64,000 nt of DNA from Pedobacter frigidisoli. Its GTDB lineage: Bacteria; Bacteroidota; Bacteroidia; Sphingobacteriales; Sphingobacteriaceae. The DNA lies in the NCBI RefSeq assembly GCF_004331675.1, contig NZ_SJSN01000003.1:1-64000 (forward strand), given 5' to 3'. How positions within the stretch are numbered: the first letter of the stretch is position 1; each line of letters begins with the position of its first letter. Positions 9,363-18,335 of the stretch are shown in pieces. The notes below the pieces were generated by a model. That model searched no databases, was not told the origin of the DNA, and worked only from the letters and a program-made list of their open reading frames with translations. Position numbers and translations under genes: made by a program.

Positions 9363-11450
9363 TTAATAGAATTTCACACGATTGTCTTTTATCTTGGCAT
9401 TATCTTGTAAAGCCTGGAAAGCCGATTGCAATGAACGTTGACCTAAAGACAACAACATGCTTTCTTTTTGCTTGAACATATTCGCAATTGGAGCAGGATT
9501 GGTAAATCCATCTACCGAGAATACATATACACCGCGATCACCTTGAACTGGAGCAGAAACCTTACCTGGTTGCGCACCAAATACGCTTCCCACTAATGCA
9601 TTTTCTTGCGCTACACCTGGAATTACAGGATTAGCAAATACAATGTTCTGAACAGGATTAACCGGGCGAGCAACTTTAGCGGCAATTTGATCTAAGCTAC
9701 CTTTACCTGCAGCAGTCAATTTATCCTTTAACATTTTAGCCTTAACAGCATTAATTACCATTGGCTTAATTTCATTCTTAACATCAGCCAAGGTTAAAGT
9801 ACCCCTTGGACTAATATTAGTTAAGTGTGCCACCACATAAGCATCTGTCATGCTGTAAATTTCAGGTAAAACATCACCTTTATCAGCAGCATAAGCATCT
9901 TGAATTAATTTACGTGGGTTATCTAAACCTGGGGCAAAACCTTGAGTTGCTGCAATTTTATCTGCAACAGCAACCTTGAAGCCTTTTTGAGAAGCTACCT
10001 TTGAGAAATCGCTGCCCTTAACCTCATTTAAGAAGCTGCTTGCCGCTTTGTAGGCCGCATCTTTGGTTTTGCTGCTTGCGCTTAATGCTTTCTCTACATA
10101 AGCCAACTTAGCCACCTTTAATGAACCAATTTGTTTCTCTATTTTAATGATGTGGTAACCGAATTGAGATTTTACAATTTTCAAATCGCCTACTTTACCA
10201 TCGAAAGCTGCATTTTCGAACTCAGGTACCATAGCACCACGAGCAAAAGTACCCAATTCACCGCCTTTATCTTTAGATCCATCTACGCTATATTGTTTTG
10301 CCAATTCAGCGAAGTTTCCGCCCTTGGCTATTAATCCTTTTAACGAATCTGCTAATTTGATCGCTTTATCTTCTCCGCCTAATTTAGCTGGATCTAATAA
10401 AATGTGACTTGCCTTAACCGAATCTGGAGAAAAACGAGTTTCTACAACCCTTACGATCTTGTAAGAATTCCCACTTAATTTTGGTCCGTAAAAACTTCCA
10501 GCCGGCATATTGAATACTGCTGAGTCTAATGCTGGATCGCCTAGTTTACCTTTTGATAAGTAAGTAAAAGGAACCTTAACATCAGAGTTAATCGCTGCGA
10601 ATAATGAATCGTTTTTGGCAACCTTAAAGTCTGCGGCAATTTTATCAACCTGAGTTTTGATGGCTAATGAATCTGCCTTGGTTGCGCTAACACTAAAAGT
10701 AACGTATTCGAAAGCACGTGTTTCTTGTGGATTATTAAAACGTGTTTTGTTTTGATCGTAATAATCGCTGTAGTCCGCATCGCTCAATTTAACGGAAGCA
10801 TCAGGAATTGAAGTGTAATCCAAGCTTACATATTTAAAGTTAGCCAACTTGTTACGATTAGTATATTCATCTGTAGCTTCTAATGAAGTTACATAAACAG
10901 AATTTTTAATTAAATTGGTGTATTTAGTTTGTAACGCCTGATTGGCAATTTCCTGTTGCAACATGTTAGATTGCTGTAAAGCTTGAGGTTCCTTAGATTT
11001 TAAGAAATTCATTAAGCCAGCACGATCTATTTGACCAGTTTGAGGATTAGAGAAATATTGTTTAATTAATGGACTTGGGTTTTGACCTTGTAAAAGATCT
11101 AACAATTCATCTTCAGAAACGGTTAATCCTAAACGATCATATTCCTTAGTTAATAAAACCTTACCCAATTCAGCATTCCAAGCTTGATCTACAGCCATAG
11201 CAGTCATTTGTGCATTCGCACTCCCGCCATATTGTTGTTTCATTTGGTTTACGCCTTGTTCCACTTTCGGACCGAACTCATCAATATTGATATCATTACC
11301 ATCAATAGATCCCACTACTTTTTGATTTGCCGACCAAAAAGGCTTACCCACGTTAATTGCATCACCTACTAAAAATGCAACAATTGCAAAACCGATAGCA
11401 AAGACTAGGATATAGCCCGCACGATTACGCAAAAATGTCATTAATCCCAT
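9363..11450 (-). CDS. PpiD/SurA-like peptidylprolyl isomerase, membrane-anchored
   Basis: 695-aa foldase expected at the periplasmic face of the inner membrane, helping outer-membrane and secreted proteins fold. After a short cytoplasmic start comes one transmembrane helix (about residues 12-30, GYILVFAIGFAIVAFLVGDA), a SurA_N-like helical region (TSLEATDEYTNRN), then a parvulin domain around residues 340-440 with VKASHILLDP, GGNFAELAKQYSVDGSKDKGG-type and FGYHIIKIE motifs. A second, degenerate PPIase-like half follows. Length and order match Bacteroidota PpiD homologues. Confidence 0.93.
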   Translation of the reverse strand: MGLMTFLRNRAGYILVFAIGFAIVAFLVGDAINVGKPFWSANQKVVGSIDGNDINIDEFGPKVEQGVNQMKQQYGGSANAQMTAMAVDQAWNAELGKVLLTKEYDRLGLTVSEDELLDLLQGQNPSPLIKQYFSNPQTGQIDRAGLMNFLKSKEPQALQQSNMLQQEIANQALQTKYTNLIKNSVYVTSLEATDEYTNRNKLANFKYVSLDYTSIPDASVKLSDADYSDYYDQNKTRFNNPQETRAFEYVTFSVSATKADSLAIKTQVDKIAADFKVAKNDSLFAAINSDVKVPFTYLSKGKLGDPALDSAVFNMPAGSFYGPKLSGNSYKIVRVVETRFSPDSVKASHILLDPAKLGGEDKAIKLADSLKGLIAKGGNFAELAKQYSVDGSKDKGGELGTFARGAMVPEFENAAFDGKVGDLKIVKSQFGYHIIKIEKQIGSLKVAKLAYVEKALSASSKTKDAAYKAASSFLNEVKGSDFSKVASQKGFKVAVADKIAATQGFAPGLDNPRKLIQDAYAADKGDVLPEIYSMTDAYVVAHLTNISPRGTLTLADVKNEIKPMVINAVKAKMLKDKLTAAGKGSLDQIAAKVARPVNPVQNIVFANPVIPGVAQENALVGSVFGAQPGKVSAPVQGDRGVYVFSVDGFTNPAPIANMFKQKESMLLSLGQRSLQSAFQALQDNAKIKDNRVKFY

Positions 11451-11735
11451 ATTGTAATTATAAATTTATTTAGTTTTTTTTAAGAGGGCGCAAGATACAA
11501 ATTTGCCTCAAAAAAGAAAACACAAAATTTTATTTATCAAGTGTTTAATTTTTAAGCAAATAGAAGCCTGTTTTAGAAGATAATGATTGAATTTTGAATG
11601 ATAGAATTAGTGAATGATCAGGATAGGAAAGATTAAATTATTAAATAGTCGTGGTGTAATTCATTCATTTAAAATTCCTACAATCAATTATCTGAGAACA
11701 CATTCACTCATTCAAAACCACTCATTCACTCATTA

Positions 11736-12308
11736 TTACGGTGCTATCCCCTCTTTCATGTTCAGCTCACCACTGCCCGTTTCCATTTCATAGGTACTGA
11801 AATCTTGTGGGGCCTTAAAGTTAATTCCATCTCCCACATTTCCATCAATGCCTTTAACGTAAACCCGCTGGGTAGAATAAAAGATCTTTTTCTGTTCATC
11901 CCAAATCAGTTCCTGCGAAGAAAAGGTATCGCCCTTACTATTCTTCACCACCACATTTTTTTTGAATTCTGTTTTGAGTTCCTGATCCTTACGAATGGCA
12001 TAATCGCAAACAAGGTTGCCGTCAACAGTACCATTTTCATTGTAGAAATCGATATTTACCCCTTTGATCATTTCCTGATAAGTACTGCCACTTACCGGAG
12101 TAACCTTATCTAAAATTGGGGCGTAACCTTTTGCTTTCACCCTCGCAGAATCGCTATAAATAATATCCACTCCAAGGGTACGGTCGCTGCTAAGAGTAAC
12201 TTTTTTACCAGTTACGGCATCGGCTTTTTTTAAATCGTCGTCGCTACACGATGCCAGAAAAAGTGGCAGGGCAAGAAACAGGCCATATAAAAATACCTTT
12301 GCATTCAT
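11736..12308 (-). CDS. lptC: LPS export periplasmic protein LptC, lipoprotein form
   Basis: 190 aa. The N-terminus is a lipoprotein signal with lipobox LFLASC (lipidated Cys21). The rest follows the LptC/LptA-type beta-jellyroll pattern of Bacteroidota (SSDRTLGVDIIYSDSARVKAKG near residue 40, SKGDTFSSQELIWDEQKKIFYST near 125). LptC passes LPS from the LptB2FG transporter to the LptA bridge. It shares one base with the upstream outer-membrane protein gene and lies in the set coaX-OMP-lptC. Confidence 0.88.
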   Translation of the reverse strand: MNAKVFLYGLFLALPLFLASCSDDDLKKADAVTGKKVTLSSDRTLGVDIIYSDSARVKAKGYAPILDKVTPVSGSTYQEMIKGVNIDFYNENGTVDGNLVCDYAIRKDQELKTEFKKNVVVKNSKGDTFSSQELIWDEQKKIFYSTQRVYVKGIDGNVGDGINFKAPQDFSTYEMETGSGELNMKEGIAP

Positions 12309-13600
12309 TAATCTACCCTGTACTTACGGAACCAGGTATCGTTAAGTGTAAAGCCCAAATGGAAATTAACATATTGCTCCTTAACCAAATTGTTGGTTAA
12401 AGTACCCCTCTGTCCTACTTCGGCTGTGAAGTTAATTTTATAAAATGCAGTGCCGCCAGTTGCAGTAGGCAATGGAAAACCAAAACCTAAGGAAGCACCC
12501 ATTTGCTTAATATCTTGATTACCGATCTGGATATAGGTTTTATCGTAGTTAACACCTAAGCGGTAATCAATACGTTTCATATAACTGTTGTAAGAAAAAG
12601 CATCTGGTGTCCATTGGCCGCCTAAAGATGCGCCCCAACTATCTTGCAAGCCTTGGTTTACATTGTTAATACTAGTTTGAGACCACTTGCCCATTCTAAA
12701 ATCGGCACCAATTAACCATTTATCATTCTGCTGAATAGAGATACCAAAATTATGTGTTAAGGGAAGCTTCAAACTTGATTTACCATTATCAACTGCACTT
12801 AAGGTATCTAAGGCCAATCCCTCATTTCCTGCTGCGTCTCTTAAATAACGGGTAGCATAAAAGGTTTGTGTGGAGTTAATGGTACCAGAATTCGTTCCAG
12901 AATACCCTAAGGTAACAATGGTTTTCTTACCAACATTAAAGTCGTACTGAATGCCATAAGAAAAATTTACACCGCCTACACTGTTCTTGTTCTGCAATTT
13001 TGCATTGTAGGCTCCTACCGAACTGTATTCCGTTGAACGGGTAGTTTCAAGGTTCCCGAAAATGTATTCCAAGTTTCCACCAATTCTTAAGTGATCGCCA
13101 AAACGATAGCCATAACCTAAATATGCTTTAGATAAACCACCCTCACCTTCATAAAGCTGCTGTGCCGTTGTAGTATCGATCTTTACTGTATTTCTATAAG
13201 AATAACCCAAATCAGAATAAGGCAGAATACCAAAACTCAAAGCCGATCTTCTGGTAACTGGTGCCGCAAAAGCCAAGTGGCTAAAAGTAGAATTGAAACT
13301 GGTTTCCTTTAAGCTGTTTCTTTGTAAACTGGTTAAACCTGCGCTCATACCAATATCGATAGTGGTTAAACTGATACCAGAGTACGATGCAGGGTTCTGC
13401 ATATTGATATAATTGAAACCTGTAACCTTATTAACTGCGGTAGAGATGCCACCCATTGCCCTTAATTGAGGTAACAGTGATCCCTTTATATTTCCAAGTC
13501 CATACCTAGAATATGGTGATGATGTGGTAACCTGCGCTTGAGCACCTAAACCACAAACTAGCACGAGTATGGCTGCAATATAATTTATTCTTTTGTACAT
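12308..13600 (-). CDS. Outer-membrane beta-barrel protein of unknown function
   Basis: 430 aa from the ATG at 13600, chosen because it begins with a signal peptide (MYKRINYIAAILVLVCGLGAQA); the longer frame to 13621 would run into coaX. The mature part starts SPYSRYGLGN and shows alternating beta-strand patterns, GxNxxY and YRLGVNYD segments and an aromatic C-terminus, as in FadL/OmpP1-like Bacteroidota barrels. Substrate unknown. It sits tightly between coaX (1-base gap) and lptC (1-base overlap). Confidence 0.8.
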   Translation of the reverse strand: MYKRINYIAAILVLVCGLGAQAQVTTSSPYSRYGLGNIKGSLLPQLRAMGGISTAVNKVTGFNYINMQNPASYSGISLTTIDIGMSAGLTSLQRNSLKETSFNSTFSHLAFAAPVTRRSALSFGILPYSDLGYSYRNTVKIDTTTAQQLYEGEGGLSKAYLGYGYRFGDHLRIGGNLEYIFGNLETTRSTEYSSVGAYNAKLQNKNSVGGVNFSYGIQYDFNVGKKTIVTLGYSGTNSGTINSTQTFYATRYLRDAAGNEGLALDTLSAVDNGKSSLKLPLTHNFGISIQQNDKWLIGADFRMGKWSQTSINNVNQGLQDSWGASLGGQWTPDAFSYNSYMKRIDYRLGVNYDKTYIQIGNQDIKQMGASLGFGFPLPTATGGTAFYKINFTAEVGQRGTLTNNLVKEQYVNFHLGFTLNDTWFRKYRVD

Positions 13601-13601
13601 T

Positions 13602-14336
13602 TTAATCTGCAATAGCTTCATTTAATCCTTTTAATACTAAGTAGGGATCTTTTATAATTTGAGGCGCAAAGATGCTGTTTTGTAATTGCTTATACAAAAA
13701 ATTAGCATCGCCCCCCGTTATAATCACCTTTAAAGCACTTTCTTTATTATTATTTATGGCAATAAAGCCGTCAATTTCATTTATTATACCTTGCAAAACC
13801 CCATTCTTTATGGCAGATTGGGTATCAGTTCCATCAACAATTCCCTCTTTCTCCTCCCAGATTACCATTGGCAGTCTGCCCGTAAATTCGTGTACAGCCT
13901 TAAAACGCATGGAAATTCCTGGACTTATACTTCCCCCAAAATATTCTTTCTTTTGATTTAATAAATCATAAGTGATACAAGTCCCAGCATCCACAATAAA
14001 ACTGGCACTTTCTGGATACAATCCATTGGCACCGAGTAGGGCTGCCCACCTATCTAATCCTAAAGTAGCGGGTGTTTTATATTTATTTTGCACTCCATTG
14101 GTCAACAAGGTTGAGAAACGGGTATAGTTTGTATGCTTCTTTAAAAATTCTTCCAGCTGACCAATTTCTTGGTTGACACTACTGATGATTGATTTCTTAG
14201 GAGAAAACTTTTCGATCAATTGGGCCAAATCTAAAGTACCCAACTTGGTTAAGCGCTGATGATGAATGATTTCCCGATGCTTAAAAACCGCAATCTTCGC
14301 TGAGGAGTTCCCTATATCAATGCTTAATCTATGCAC
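13602..14336 (-). CDS. coaX: Type III pantothenate kinase
   Basis: Phosphorylates pantothenate with ATP, first step of coenzyme A synthesis. ASKHA-fold protein: phosphate-1 motif DIGNSSAK at residues 6-13, TLGLDRWAALLGA, then DAGTCITYD and FGGSISPG in the middle, and ITGGDANFL near the C-terminus. 244 aa matches CoaX. First gene of the coaX-OMP-lptC run. Confidence 0.95.
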   Translation of the reverse strand: MHRLSIDIGNSSAKIAVFKHREIIHHQRLTKLGTLDLAQLIEKFSPKKSIISSVNQEIGQLEEFLKKHTNYTRFSTLLTNGVQNKYKTPATLGLDRWAALLGANGLYPESASFIVDAGTCITYDLLNQKKEYFGGSISPGISMRFKAVHEFTGRLPMVIWEEKEGIVDGTDTQSAIKNGVLQGIINEIDGFIAINNNKESALKVIITGGDANFLYKQLQNSIFAPQIIKDPYLVLKGLNEAIAD

Positions 14337-14494
14337 GTAAAAATCTCAATCTGCTAATTATTAAATCATTAGAAATTTGTGATGATCATTTTTTCGATCA
14401 ACGAGTTAAAGTCTGAAAAAACTTCAACATCAAAATCATGCCACAAAGCTATTAATCTTTGTCAAGTTTCGCTCTAGTTTTTTGTTAAAAAAGG

Positions 14495-15475
14495 TTAAAC
14501 AAACAGAAAGTACTGCACCGAAAGCACGAATAAAAGGAATAAGGTTTCGTAAAACCAGCGTTTCTCGGCATTGCTAAAATAATAGGCCAACAACACCGCT
14601 CCAGGTGGAACGCAAAGTAGAAAATGCCAAGTTCTAAAATCGGGCTTGAGGTAAAAACTCGCTCCAGCTACAATGAACATAAAAAATAACATTTGAAACC
14701 CTTTTCTTGTGCTAATAAAACTCCTGAAAAAGTTCTCCCTTAACTGCAACGAGGCCAAAATGATAATCACCGCTACCGGAATGAGTACCAAGTAATCATT
14801 ATAATTAATTTTAAATACCGATGGAAATTTATTGCTTAGTGGTTTCCAAATCTGATAAAATGAACTTAAATTATCTTTCCAATAATAAAATACGGCAAGG
14901 AAGAAGAAAACCGTAATAAAGCCCACTAAGCCTGCAACCCATTCTCTCCAATTAAAAGATCTGAAGAGCAAAAGCGCTAAAAAGATCATCACGATCATGG
15001 CCATAAACGGGAAATAGATCAACGTCCCCACGCCAATAATCATCCCGATATCGAAAACCGTAGTGATGGAATTTGGAGTTTTACCGAGCTTTAAGAATTT
15101 ATCAATTACCCAAATGAGTAGGAAGTTACAAATCAGCGCCGGACTTAAAATCATAAATGGCATAAATAAGCTTGTGCCTGTAACAAACATTAATGCCGGT
15201 AGAAAACTAGGCTTGGCCAATAAATTATGATTATTGACTACCCTATTAAAAATGAGTGCTTGTATAAAAACCAAAACGGCCGCTAGAAAGATATTGGTTG
15301 ATGGAGAAAATGCGTTATCGAGATCTATATTAATCAATAGCCTGGCAAAAGGCTCCAAAAAATCGAAATTCAGCTGGGCATGTGTTTCATTAAAGATGGC
15401 AATACGCATAAAAAACGTGTAAGCCAGCAGTAATAAGAGGTTAATTGGATTTAGCTTTCGAAACTGATTAATCAT
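14495..15475 (-). CDS. DUF6427 family integral membrane protein
   Basis: 326 aa with about nine hydrophobic helices, beginning MINQFRKLNPINLLLLLAY and containing the conserved-looking NETHAQLNFDFLEP loop. This matches the DUF6427 family of Bacteroidota inner-membrane proteins of unknown function. It is upstream of coaX on the same strand with a 158-base gap. Confidence 0.8.
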   Translation of the reverse strand: MINQFRKLNPINLLLLLAYTFFMRIAIFNETHAQLNFDFLEPFARLLINIDLDNAFSPSTNIFLAAVLVFIQALIFNRVVNNHNLLAKPSFLPALMFVTGTSLFMPFMILSPALICNFLLIWVIDKFLKLGKTPNSITTVFDIGMIIGVGTLIYFPFMAMIVMIFLALLLFRSFNWREWVAGLVGFITVFFFLAVFYYWKDNLSSFYQIWKPLSNKFPSVFKINYNDYLVLIPVAVIIILASLQLRENFFRSFISTRKGFQMLFFMFIVAGASFYLKPDFRTWHFLLCVPPGAVLLAYYFSNAEKRWFYETLFLLFVLSVQYFLFV

Positions 15476-15656
15476 GCCTTTTTAAAGAGTAGGCAAAGTA
15501 AGGAAAATAAATTCAGAGTAGAGTCAGAAAGAATACTTATGCGACATAAAGCGATTTGAGCCGATACTATTAATAAGTCCTCACAGGGAATGTTAGTTTG
15601 AAATACATTATTAATGTTTGACAATAACCCTTATAAATACTTTGCTGAAAAATATT

Positions 15657-16058
15657 TTATTTGGTTTTTAATAGATCGAGTTTTTCTCTCTCACTTGCAA
15701 GAAGTCGTTCGTAAAGCTCGACAATTTTCTCAATTGTATTGAAAGAGGGCTGATAATTCAAAGAACTCGCTATAAGCGTTGAGCTGTCACTACTGGTATT
15801 ATGAAATGTATTTGAAATAATATTGAAAACAGCCTCATCAGAATACCCTTTAATTGCTTCACTTGATACTCCTAATACTTCGGCTATCTTTTCCAAAGTG
15901 GTATCCTCAACTTGTTCGTTCTGTTCTAACTTACTAATTGCCTGCTGACTGATTCCCAATGCTATTGCAAGCTCTTCTTGTTTCATGCCACGCAATTCAC
16001 GAATTCTGCTAATTTTTCTACCAAGGTGCATTTTACTTGTTTTTTCTGAGGTTTCCAT
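15657..16058 (-). CDS. XRE-family transcriptional regulator
   Basis: 133 aa from the ATG at 16058; a longer frame up to 16166 has a composition unlike a protein start. A Cro/C1-type helix-turn-helix spans about residues 12-65 (KISRIRELRGMKQEELAIALGIS then QQAISKLEQNEQ). The C-terminal half is a helical region, possibly for dimerisation. It is divergent from the sigma/Cas12f-like operon with a 256-base shared intergenic region, so it may control itself and that operon, but no operator repeat was clear. Confidence 0.88.
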   Translation of the reverse strand: METSEKTSKMHLGRKISRIRELRGMKQEELAIALGISQQAISKLEQNEQVEDTTLEKIAEVLGVSSEAIKGYSDEAVFNIISNTFHNTSSDSSTLIASSLNYQPSFNTIEKIVELYERLLASEREKLDLLKTK

Positions 16059-16314
16059 GTCGTAAATATATTTAAAATTTTTTGGCAGTGAAAAACAAAC
16101 GGACGCTTGTATTATACAACCTGATGTGGTTCGGTACATGCCTTTTATATCCGAAATTGCAATCACAATTAATTATGAAGATATGAAAAAGAAACAATAA
16201 AACCTAGTGAGTGCACAGAATCGCCACTTTGTTTGTTTTTTCAAGGTAGTGTCATAGAATATCCTAAGCAGAAAATAAACCGAGAATAATTTAAATAATT
16301 TGTAAGGAAAGGTG

Positions 16315-17163
16315 ATGTTCACTAAACCTGAATTTAAACAAGATCCAATGAGTCCATCGATGCATCCCTCTTCCGCCGAACACAAAGAAAACTTCATCCA
16401 GTTCCAAAAAGGAAATGAAAAAGGCCTTGAATTTTTTTACAAACTCCTGTACCCCTCATTATATTATAGTGGATTAAGGTATATCAAGGATGATGTGAAT
16501 GCAGACTGTATTGTCAATGAGGCATTTTTAAGGCTGTGGCTTGCCAGAAAAAAAATTACAGATGCAAGCCAAGTCAGGACTTTTGTTTCTAAACTGACCT
16601 CGGATGGATGTAAAGCGTATTTTAAGACTTCTAGTAATCGTTTCAACCGCAATATGCTGAGATTGGACGAGATAGAGAATTATCAGGATTTTATGGTTGG
16701 ATGTGATGGCACTTACGAAGTTGACAATGAAATTCTTTGCGATCCAAAAGAGGAGATGAATATAAGAAGACAATGGGAAGAGGTCGAGGTAACCCTCTCA
16801 ACCCTGACCACAGTGCAACAACTCTTTATTCGCCTATGTATCAAGTACTCGTTCGATTATGGCCGGATCGCATGGCATATAGGAGGAATTTCCGATTATC
16901 AGGTAGCAGTTAAAGTGGAAAGAGCACTCAATCGCTTAAAATCAATCATAACAGAGACCAAAAAACTCAATGTTACAGGAAAAACGGACAGGTTCAAGTT
17001 CGAGGGTGATATATCAAAGGAGCAGCAGGCTATTCTAAGAATGCGTTATGAGCTCCAATACAGCTTTGAAGAAATTGCCCATGAACTGAATCTCAACCAG
17101 CGGCATATTCAACAGGCCTTTGTCAATGCATCATTAAAAATAAAGAAAACCAAAATCATGTGA
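16315..17163 (+). CDS. ECF-like sigma factor linked to Cas12f-like protein
   Basis: 282 aa from the ATG at 16315, with a purine-rich AAGGAAAGG just upstream; a GTG directly before it is also in frame. A sigma2-like domain spans about residues 27-110 (FIQFQKGNEKGLEFFYKLLYP, YIKDDVNADCIVNEAFLRLW). A first sigma4-like helix set spans 160-213 (LSTLTTVQQLFIRLCIKYSF) and a second, more canonical one 233-278 (SKEQQAILRMRYELQYSFEEIAHELNLNQ, written here in part). Usual ECF factors have one sigma4. The next gene starts one base after its stop, so both are almost certainly co-translated. I infer it recruits RNA polymerase when bound to the dead Cas12f-guide complex. Confidence 0.85.
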   Translation: MFTKPEFKQDPMSPSMHPSSAEHKENFIQFQKGNEKGLEFFYKLLYPSLYYSGLRYIKDDVNADCIVNEAFLRLWLARKKITDASQVRTFVSKLTSDGCKAYFKTSSNRFNRNMLRLDEIENYQDFMVGCDGTYEVDNEILCDPKEEMNIRRQWEEVEVTLSTLTTVQQLFIRLCIKYSFDYGRIAWHIGGISDYQVAVKVERALNRLKSIITETKKLNVTGKTDRFKFEGDISKEQQAILRMRYELQYSFEEIAHELNLNQRHIQQAFVNASLKIKKTKIM

Positions 17164-17164
17164 T

Positions 17165-18262
17165 ATGAAAAGCAATGTACTAGTGATTACCCGTAAGATT
17201 CAATTGCTAATCGATTCAGAGGACAGGGAATTCATCATACAGGCAAAGGAACAGCTCTACAACTGGCAAAGGATATGTTTTCGATCTGCAAATATGATAA
17301 TGAGCCATCAATTTATACAGGAGCAGGTAGCGGATTTTTTTTACCTCACCCAAGAAATAAAGATGAAGATTGCCGATCAAAAAAAAGATGAAAATGGTAT
17401 CTTGGTCTCCTCACGACAAAACACAACCTACAGGCTACTGTCCAATCATTTTAAGGGAAAGATTCCAACTAACATCCTCAGTAATCTGAATAATACCCTG
17501 ATCTCCTATTTCAATAAGGAAAAAGATGGTTATTGGAAAGGTGAAAAATCCTTAAGGAACTACAAGCGGAATATTCCATTACCATTCGGCCCAGAGGTAC
17601 TTTCCAAGTTCACATTTACCACGGACAATAAGAACCTTTGTTTTAGGCTGTTTCAAATTCCTTTTAGAACTTATCTGGGAAAGGATAAGTCCGATAAGAT
17701 GCAGATGTTGAAACGGATTATGTCAGGAGATTTGAAGCTTCGCACCAGCCAGTTACAGCTTGATAAGGGAAAGGTGTTCCTGCTGGCAGCTGTTGACATA
17801 GAAAAAGATCAACATTCGCTCGACGCTGCGGTCATTGCGGAAGCTGCGCTCTCAATTGAGCACCCTGTAACGATCAGGATCGGAATTCGCGAACAGACCA
17901 TCGGGTCTAAGGAAGAGTTTCTGCATCGTAGGCTTGCGATCCAGGCCGCTATCCATAGGGTGAAAATAGGGGCAGCTTTCAACCGTGGTGGTCATGGGAA
18001 GAAAAGGAAAATGAAAGGCCTTGAGGACTATAAGCACATGGAGAAACGATACGTAGAGCAAAAACTACATCTCTACAGTCGGATGGTGATCGACTTTTGC
18101 ATAAAATACGGGGCTGGAACAATACTTCTGGTCAATCAGCAACAAAGGGAAGAGATAGCGAAAGGAGATGCATTTCTCTTAAAAAACTGGAGTTATTACA
18201 GCTTGAAGGAAAAAATTAGCTACAAGGCTGAAAAAGCTGGGATCCAGGTCATCGAAGAATAG
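17165..18262 (+). CDS. Nuclease-dead Cas12f/TnpB-like protein (dCas12f)
   Basis: 365 aa. The second half matches the RuvC part of Cas12f/TnpB: KKRKMKGLEDYKHMEKRYVE (279-298), KLHLYSRMVIDFCIKYGAGTI (300-320) and LLKNWSYYSLKEKISYKAEK (338-357) followed by AGIQVIEE. The strand that should read GIDLGI reads TIRIGI, with Arg238 in place of the RuvC-I Asp. The RuvC-II segment IVLENL-type reads ILLVNQ, with Val323 in place of Glu. The chain stops at 365, before the RuvC-III Asp and CxxC zinc finger. So it should bind RNA and DNA but not cut. The first 200 residues would form the WED/REC lobe. It follows the sigma gene by one base and precedes a guide-RNA-like segment. No TnpA transposase lies next to it. 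Confidence 0.82.
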   Translation: MKSNVLVITRKIQLLIDSEDREFIIQAKEQLYNWQRICFRSANMIMSHQFIQEQVADFFYLTQEIKMKIADQKKDENGILVSSRQNTTYRLLSNHFKGKIPTNILSNLNNTLISYFNKEKDGYWKGEKSLRNYKRNIPLPFGPEVLSKFTFTTDNKNLCFRLFQIPFRTYLGKDKSDKMQMLKRIMSGDLKLRTSQLQLDKGKVFLLAAVDIEKDQHSLDAAVIAEAALSIEHPVTIRIGIREQTIGSKEEFLHRRLAIQAAIHRVKIGAAFNRGGHGKKRKMKGLEDYKHMEKRYVEQKLHLYSRMVIDFCIKYGAGTILLVNQQQREEIAKGDAFLLKNWSYYSLKEKISYKAEKAGIQVIEE

Positions 18263-18335
18263 CGTTAAGAGTTTGTTTTGTTTGGGAAGTTAGCGATGTT
18301 GACAGACGGACTCCAATTTAACTTATTAAACTTTG

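Noticed and set aside
11701..11740. CTCATTCA-type short repeats between PpiD and lptC
   Set aside because: Simple low-complexity sequence without symmetry or a link to a promoter.
16173..16397. 74-aa minus-strand frame in the XRE-sigma gap
   Set aside because: Overlaps the sigma gene start on the other strand and has no protein-like pattern.
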